DNA from: Cynocephalus volans
Taxonomy: Eukaryota; Chordata; Mammalia; Dermoptera; Cynocephalidae
Assembly (NCBI RefSeq): GCF_027409185.1
Contig: NC_084469.1
Coordinates: 35,529,293-35,593,292 of the forward strand
DNA: 64,000 nucleotides
Reading direction: 5' to 3'
The notes under the pieces were generated by a model, which saw nothing but the letters and a program-made list of their open reading frames with translations, had not been told where the DNA came from and searched no databases. The position numbers were made by a program, and so were the translations under genes. Of this stretch, positions 57,810 to 64,000 are shown in pieces (the first letter of the stretch is position 1; the number at the start of each line of letters is the position of its first letter).

Positions 57810-58660
57810 CTTTTTTTTTTTTGCACATAATTTCAGACTAATAGAGAAGTTACGAGAACAGTACAAAGAACTCCTGTATGCTCTTCACCCAGATTCCCCA
57901 AATGTTAATATTTTTACTGCATTTGCTTTGTATCTCTCTCTGCCTCCGTCTCCCTCTCTCTCCACTTGGGAATAGTGGCAGACATGATGTTCCTTTATCC
58001 CAAAATATTTCAATGTGTATGATTTCTTTCTTTCTTTCTTTTTTTTAAAGATGACTGGTAAGGGGATCTTAACCCTCGACTTGGTGTTGTCAGCACTACA
58101 CTCTCCCAAGTGAGCCACGGGCCGGCCCGATGTGTATGATTTCTTAAAAACAAGACCATTCTCTTACATAACCACAGTACAATTCTCAAGATCAGAAAAA
58201 TAACATTGATACAGTACTATAATCTTCAGACGATATTTAGATTTTGCCACTGTCCCAATGATGCCCATTATAACAAAAGTTCCTGGATCGCGCACTGCAT
58301 TCAGTTGCCAAGTCTCTTTAGCCTACTTTAGCTGGAGTAGCTCCTCAGTCTTCCCTTGTCTTTTATAACATTGACATTTTAAAAGAGTAATGCTAGTTAT
58401 TTTGCAGGATGCACCTCAATCTGGGTTTATCACTTCTTTCTTCATAATCGGATTCAGCTAATGTACTCTTTTGGTGGAAATGTCGCAGAAGTGGTGCTGT
58501 GTTCTTCTCAGTGCCTATTGTCAGTGGGCAGCAGTAGCTGTACCATTACTGGGGATATTAACTCAGATCACTGGGTTAAGGTCGTGTCTGCCAGGTTTCT
58601 CACTAAGGATTCTGCCAATTATATTTCCCTGTGAGAAGTCCTCTAAGTAGGCAGAATGAA
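57810..58660 (-). mobile_element. old L1-type 3' fragment split by a CYN SINE
   Basis: 'TTGCACATAATTTCAGACTAATAGAG', 'TATGCTCTTCACCCAGATTCCCC', 'CGCACTGCATTCAGTTGCCAAGTCTC' and 'GAAGTGGTGCTGTGTTCTTCTCAGTG' belong to one old family (L1ME-like). A CYN half-dimer lies inside. Confidence 0.6.
58029..58129 (-). mobile_element. CYN SINE (half-dimer) with 16-bp TSD
   Basis: TTTC repeats and a T tail are followed by GATGACTGGTAAGGGGATC and one tRNA-like unit ending GGGCCGGCCCG. ATGTGTATGATTTCTT occurs at 58013-58028 and 58130-58145 as an exact duplication. It is the same single-unit form as the copy at 6979. Confidence 0.9.
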
Positions 58661-59690
58661 GAACGTTCATTGGCGAACTACAAATGATCCTTCAAAACTC
58701 AGCTTAAGTTACCTTTGTGGGAAGCCCTCATGAGCACCCTTTACGCAGTTAGAAGTCTGCTTTGTGCCCGTATTTCTGCATTTTGCATTCTCTTTACTCG
58801 TTGGTACCTCCAAAGACCAGCAGAATGCCTGGCACATAGTTGGTGTTTGTAAATGTCAAATGAGTGAATGAAATTGACAGGCTAGAGGAGGGGGTGGGTA
58901 AGGAGAATTGGAAGAGGAAAAGCCCAGGCTGAGGATGGGCTTCAGGGAGGCTCTCCTGAGAGAAAGCACCTGCATCTGGAGAGGAAGAAGAGTGGAGCTT
59001 CCAGATGTCTGGACTGGTTCTCTCCACCCCACTGAGGCAGAGAGACAGTGTTTCAGGACTGGAAGGCAGTTGTGTTATTACAGGCGACCTGGGTTATGTG
59101 TTGAGCAAAATCCTAGTGGTCCCTATATTTAAGGCAACCATTTCCCAGGATTCCTGCCATTGCATCAGGAGAAAGGCAAAAAGAGAAGTGATGTCCTGTA
59201 AAGAACAGCACACTCAGTGCTGGAGTGGGGAGCAGGAGAGAGGCAAATATCTGGTCACTGAATGACTCACCTAAGCCAGGAGTGTCCCATCTGTCCAAAA
59301 CCCAGAGGAAAGGCTCACAAGAGCTCATCATCAGCTATGCACTCAGCCTGTAATGATGGAGGAAGTGCCTGAAAATGAACAGAAATCCTAGGCCAAAGCT
59401 CCAGAAAGGATGTAGCAGCTCAAATTAAATAGAACAATAAGATTTTACAAAGAAGACTTGGGGAAGCAAAAAGCAAAATATCAGGACCAAATTTTAAGTA
59501 GAAAAGGGAAAATCAAATTACATCCAAACTAAACAAAAAACAAACAAACCATAAATCAATTATAATTAAGAAAAGTAGACATAACATAAACTTCTAAGAG
59601 GCAAAATCTCATACTAAAACGGAAAGCCCATTTGCTCAGGAAGCTCACATTTCCTGTCCACTTTGTTTACTTGGAAACACAGTAGAGTCA
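58661..59690. other. intergenic, unassigned
   Basis: A MIR/L2-like piece lies at 58795-58870 (CAGAATGCCTGGCACATAGTTGG). Nothing else is recognisable, and the open frames are short. Confidence 0.4.
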
Positions 59691-59699
59691 CCATCTGGG

Positions 59700-60460
59700 G
59701 GTAATTAATTCTAGGGTAAAATGTCAGAACCTGGGTAAACAAAGATTAGCACCAAGATAACAGAAATAAAGAGGAACCAGGAACTAAAAAAGAAACCAAG
59801 TTCAGTAAGTTCAAAGGGATAGAATTCTGAACAAAATTCTGAAGATTCCAAAGACAAACTTGTTCTGCCATCAGTTGACTTTTTGAATGAGGGTCCTGGG
59901 AGGCCTCTGGTTCTTTTACATTTAAAAGTATCTCAGGTTTCAAATCAATTTCTGTAGAACGTTCACAGAACAAAAAGATCTGTAAGTCACTTATTAAAAA
60001 AGAACAACAACCTTTTCCCCTTAAAATTTCCCCAAAGCCACCAAATCTAAAAAGGTCAAAGTAACTGCACAGAGGTAACTGGCTCACATAGTGACTGAAC
60101 CTAACCTTGGCAAACCATGCTTTAATAGTCTGTTACACTAACGTTCAGAAAGCATGCAAAATAATTTGAAAGAATGTAAGCATGAGCTTCTCAGGTGCTT
60201 CCCCTGCCTTTTCATTGTTAGTGCTTAACTAATGACATTCCAATTCTTAGTCTCAAAAAACCACTGGAAATAGAATCTCAGAAATATCAGGAGAAAATGT
60301 TCCTTCTTCCTCTAGAGCTGCAGAAAAGCAGATTCTATTCCACAACATAAAGCCAAAAGCTAGTCCTGAAGAAGTGGTAAATGGAGAAAATTCACAAAAG
60401 CATCTGTCTCTGAGTCTCCCCTCTTCTCTCACCATCTCGGAAGTGGGGACCTGGCCCTAG
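59700..60460 (+). pseudogene. possible decayed coding segment (doubtful)
   Basis: In + frames this A-rich stretch gives long charged peptides with scattered stops: TKITEIKRNQELKKKPSS, NSEDSKDKLVLPSVDFLNE and, after a frame change, NKKICKSLIKKEQQPFPLK. A separate block 60251-60460 follows a good acceptor (branch-like CTTAACTAAT at about 60223, CCAATTCTTAG) and stays open for 69 codons (GENVPSSSRAAEKQILFHN...) to TAG at 60458. No family is recognised. A minus-strand frame of 113 codons (59746-60087) is equally long, so coding origin is uncertain. Confidence 0.2.
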
Positions 60461-61818
60461 CGGGGAGCTCAGGCATTGGGGTTCTAGGAAAGGCAGGAAG
60501 CACAAAAGTACAAGATGACAGTTTCCACACTGCACAGAGTAGAGCTGGAAAAGAAATTCAATACGAGCTGGTTCAATTGTCTCTCATTTTAGATGAGGAA
60601 GCCAAGTTCTGGACAGAATGAGTGACTATGGCAGTGCCTAGACCCGACAACAGCCTAGGTTTCTTTCCACCACCCCACACAAAACAAGCGCAACCGAAAA
60701 AGTCACGTGCCTAGACCTGATGCTACGATACCAAAGCTGCAAAGGTAGCATTTGTGTAGCTCTTTATAGTTCTTACACTTTCACACAAGGGATGGGGATA
60801 TCATGCTGGAAAATACTTTTTCTCTCTGTTAATGAGAAGTGCATTTGAATAGCTCTTTCTATAGCACCCTGGGGGCAGGGGGACAAAAAAACAACACTGC
60901 ACTGACCCTGTGCAGTCCTCCCAGGAGCTGGAAGGGGTGGGTGTGTGTACTGAACCTTTTATGGTAAGCACATCCTGATCCAGGGCTCCAGAGCCAGTCT
61001 GTGGCTTGGAATGTGGCTGTGCATGTGAACAGGCAGGACTGTGGTGGGAGAGCACTCAGGTGACCGCTACTCTGCCTCCAGCTCTCCCTTTCTTGTTTTT
61101 TTGGAAAGGACTTGCCCTAATTTTGCTGGTCATTCCTGGTAGACTGGATTGTGTGAAAAGCTCTAAACTCGAGGGAAAGTGACACCCTCGCCCCAATTCC
61201 ACACATACCCTCTCTTGTAAACTTCACCACAGCTTTATAAAGTTGGGGTTATTATTACCATTTCCTTTTTACAGGTGAAATTGTGAACTTGTTTAAGGTT
61301 ACATATCTCCTTAATATGCAGAGCCAGAGCTTGAGCCCCATGGATGAAAATGCTACAGGCTCCTCACTTCAGTTAAAAAAAATATCTTTTTTAGCCCACT
61401 CTCCTTCCCCCCCCCACAGTAAAATTGAGTTCCATAGGACTCATGATAACAGAACACCAGGGATTAGCCTTAAAAATGCAAATCTTCAGAATTAACAAAG
61501 GGTAACATTCGCTTTCTCCTATACACGTGGAGGAGAGATACTATTCTGTGTTATAAAACTAGGCCAAATAATCTAGTTGGACAAGGTATTAAATTAAGAT
61601 CTTTCTCAATAATATCAATTTGCTTCTCTTGTGCAAAATGAAGACTTGTATGAATGTTTAGTAACCTGGTACCAATTCATTGTTTTTTGTTTAAAAAATT
61701 TTTGCCCGTGCAAGTGTTATTTGAACAGAGGGATTTTTCTGAGTTTCCTAAGACTTTACAAATTGTTGCCTCGCCTTATTAAAATTACCTCTAAAAAACT
61801 ATCATTCTGATCGGCTGT
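60461..61818. other. intergenic, mostly unassigned
   Basis: A MIR-like piece in reverse lies near 60560-60625 (CATTTTAGATGAGGAAGCC), and another at 61225-61330 (CATTTCCTTTTTACAGGTG). No exon is supported. Confidence 0.4.
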
Positions 61819-62238
61819 TGCTATGGGTTGAATTGTCCCTCCAAAAGATGTTGAAGTCCTAACCCCCTACCTGTGAATGTGACCTTATTTGGTAACAATC
61901 TTTGCAGATGATCAAGTTTAGATGAGGTCATTAGGGTGAGCCCTAATCCAACTCTTATCATTATAAAAATGGGACATTTGGACACAGGGACAGACATGTA
62001 CAAGGGAAAATGTGAAGACACAGGGAAAATGCCATTTACAATCCAAGGAACATGAGACCACCCAGAAGCCAGGTGAGAGGCATGGAATAGATTCTCCCTC
62101 ACAGCCCTCAGAAGGAAAACCCTGTCTACACCTTCATCTCAGACTTCTAGCCTCCAGAGCTGTGAGACAACAAATTTTTCTTATTTAAGCCCCCCAGTTT
62201 GTGGTACTTTGTTAATGGCAGCTCCGGGAAACTAATAG
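61819..62238 (+). mobile_element. MLT1-like LTR
   Basis: TGCTATGGGTTGAATTGTCCC, 'GTTGAAGTCCTAACCCCC', 'TTCTAGCCTCCAGAGCTGTGAG' and 'GGGAAACTAATA' in + orientation. It is the third MLT1-like copy in the window. Confidence 0.85.
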
Positions 62239-63480
62239 AGATACTGTGAAAATAATGCAGCAAGTACTATATTTCCTTATTTGTAAGATTTCTTTTAAAT
62301 CAAGACAGAATCGCTGGCACTTTCCTCTTCTCCTACATGCATAATAGAAAAAATAATACTCTCAAATAACTTGTATCATTTAAGCTGACAGCCATGACCT
62401 GATTGCAAGTCCAGTGCTCTCCAATTTCATCACAGCTGCACATAGGCATGTTAGCATAACCAGCCATTTATTTTTCTTCCACGGTAGCCTTTGTCCCTTT
62501 TCTATTGCCTGCTCTTCTCATTATTAATTTGCAGGTGCTCTTTTTAAAATTAAGTACCTTATGTCTGTTTTAGATATTGCAAATATTTCTTCCCAATCTG
62601 GCATTTATCTTTTCTAACTTTTAAATGGCATTATTTTCCATACAGGTTTTATTTTTCTGTAGCCAAATATGCTAACCTTTCCTTTCATGGGTAATAAATT
62701 TCATGTACTGTTTAGGAAGGCTTTCTCCATTCCAAGATCACAACAATCTATTTCCCCCCCAATATTTTTGTAGTCTTTTTTTTAATGTTTAGGTACTAGA
62801 CTTCATTTTTTCCCAGATGAACAGCAAATTGATCCAGCATCATTAATGCTAGACATCCAGATTTTTTATATGAAATTTCCAGGTATTTTTGTGTTTTGTT
62901 TTGGCACCTGGCTGGTACAGGGATCCAAACCCCTGACCTTGGTGTCATCAGCACTACGCTCTAACCAAGTGAGCTAACCGGCCAGCCCTAAATCTCCAGT
63001 TTTTAAAGTGCTGGCAATTAATTTTTTTAATTTAAAAATCATTATGTGGACAAAATATACTTGAAAGCTAAGACCAGCCTGTGGCACACCCGTTGATTTC
63101 TATTCCAAATGCTGAAATATGATAATATAGAGTAATGCCAAGAGTGGGTCCGGGAATCCACCTCTGACTCTTTCCCACTGCCAACATTAAGAAGCAAAAG
63201 AGGAAGAGTGATGTATTAGCTCCTGGAAACCTGAGTTATTTGTAGTCAGCCCCTGGAAAACAGTGTGGTGGCTCATCTCACCTCTCACCCACAGGAGTTG
63301 ATGAGGTGGTTCCCAGTTTGTCAAGCAACCAGAAGGTACTAGGTCAGCATGGGGAAGGAGATGGTGATATCTTTAGTCAAGCTGGGCTTCCCAGACCCCT
63401 GCTAGGCTGAATTAAAGGACAATGGGTTGGAAGGAGAATGGAAAGTGAGGTGCTGGCCAAGGAAGAGCAGGATTTTAGCC
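62239..63480. other. intergenic with old L1 and a CYN SINE
   Basis: A minus-strand L1 remnant lies at about 62480-62880 and resumes near 62989 (ATGGGTAATAAATTTCATGTAC, 'AGGAAGGCTTTCTCCATTCC'). The SINE at 62905-62988 interrupts it. The rest is unassigned. Confidence 0.45.
62905..62988 (-). mobile_element. CYN SINE monomer
   Basis: GGCTGGTACAGGGATCC, 'CTGACCTTGGTGTCATCAGC' and 'GAGCTAACCGGCCAGCC' mark a minus-strand monomer. Confidence 0.85.
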
Positions 63481-63489
63481 CCCTAAAAC

Positions 63490-64000
63490 AAGATGGAAAG
63501 TGATGTCATCTCCTGTCTCATAATAATGCAGCTTCCTTGGATACTCTCCAACTTAACACAGTTTAATCAGAAAAGAAATGGAAGTCTGTCAACTGACAGA
63601 CTTCAGTGGAACAGCAGCAGTGGATCCTGGTCCTCAGGACAGTGGTGGCCGGGGGTCTCCGGGGTTGGGGGTGTGGGGATGGCGGCTTGGATGGCCTAGG
63701 GCAGAGCTGCACTGGACAGGCAGTGAGCCGGGTGCTGCCATGGACTGGTGATGGCGGCAGCTCCTGTTGGTGTCTGCTTCTCAGTGCCAACTCCTTGGCA
63801 GTGTGGTGGGCTCTGGCAGCCGTGGACTTGGCACAGTAGCTCTCAAGGAAGGAGACCATCTTTCTGCACAACATGCTGACCTAGTCACTGACCTGGCCAC
63901 AGTGCCCAGCAAGATCCTCTGGGCCAGGGAGGCCGCTGGTACCAACCTAGATGTGAGTAAGGTGGCCCCAGCCCCGCCCCTGCCATCAGATTACCCACCT
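63490..64000 (+). other. GC-rich segment ending at a strong donor site, unassigned
   Basis: GC content rises after 63600. In one + frame 63810-64000 reads ...LKEGDHLSAQHADLVTDLA... without a stop to the window end. A consensus donor GAT|GTGAGTAAG lies at 63952. This could be an exon, a processed copy of a gene, or chance. In human the next gene after ODF4 is KRBA2 on the other strand; I cannot match this segment to it. Confidence 0.25.

Noticed and set aside
59746-60087. 113-codon minus-strand frame as an intact gene
   Set aside because: No start context, no domain, and the + strand offers equally plausible decayed frames; left as undecided under the 59700-60460 entry.

Overview
The window is mammalian genomic DNA, most likely from a colugo (Dermoptera, Galeopterus/Cynocephalus). 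The main evidence is about 18 SINE copies derived from tRNA-Ile. They occur as monomers (GGCTGGCC...AGCTCAGTTGG...TGCTGATAACACC) and as dimers with the tail module ACCGGTCATCTTTAAA, which is the architecture known for colugo CYN SINEs. Several have clear target-site duplications (TSDs) and insert into older L1, LTR and Tigger-era sequence. The species call rests on repeat recognition, not a database search.

Two protein-coding genes are visible, both on the + strand and in the order of human 17p13.1. ARHGEF15 (ephexin-5/Vsm-RhoGEF) is complete in 15 coding exons from 11025 to 18147. All junctions are GT-AG and in phase, giving a predicted 844 aa. ODF4, a sperm-tail four-membrane-segment protein, is complete in four coding exons from 32660 to 36986, giving 311 aa, with a poly(A) signal at 37192. 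Between them (about 19.24-22.46 kb) are pieces of an apparently dead third gene. It encodes a four-transmembrane protein with ODF4/TMEM225-like exon phases and membrane segments, interrupted by in-frame stops. It suggests ODF4 once had a tandem relative here, and it is the most interesting item in the window.

Layout. 1-9 kb: repeats (LTR, old L1, CYN SINEs, microsatellites). 9-18 kb: ARHGEF15 and its 5' flank, with a MEF2+ETS site pair and an inverted pair of ZNF143-like motifs in intron 3. 18-22.5 kb: ARHGEF15 3' region and the TMEM225-like relic. 22.5-32.6 kb: intergenic, with MaLR LTRs, an L1 tail, MIRs and unclassified stretches. 32.6-37.2 kb: ODF4. 37-64 kb: almost entirely nested transposons. 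These include a near full-length minus-strand L1 (46459-52668) with broken ORFs, whose 5' UTR is built of tandem monomers. There is also a solo LTR with a 6-bp duplication, a 5S rRNA retropseudogene inside an MLT1-like LTR, a Tigger-type element, a doubtful decayed coding segment near 60 kb, and an unassigned GC-rich segment at the right end.

Repeat classes are named from recognition only, so boundaries without a stated TSD are approximate.
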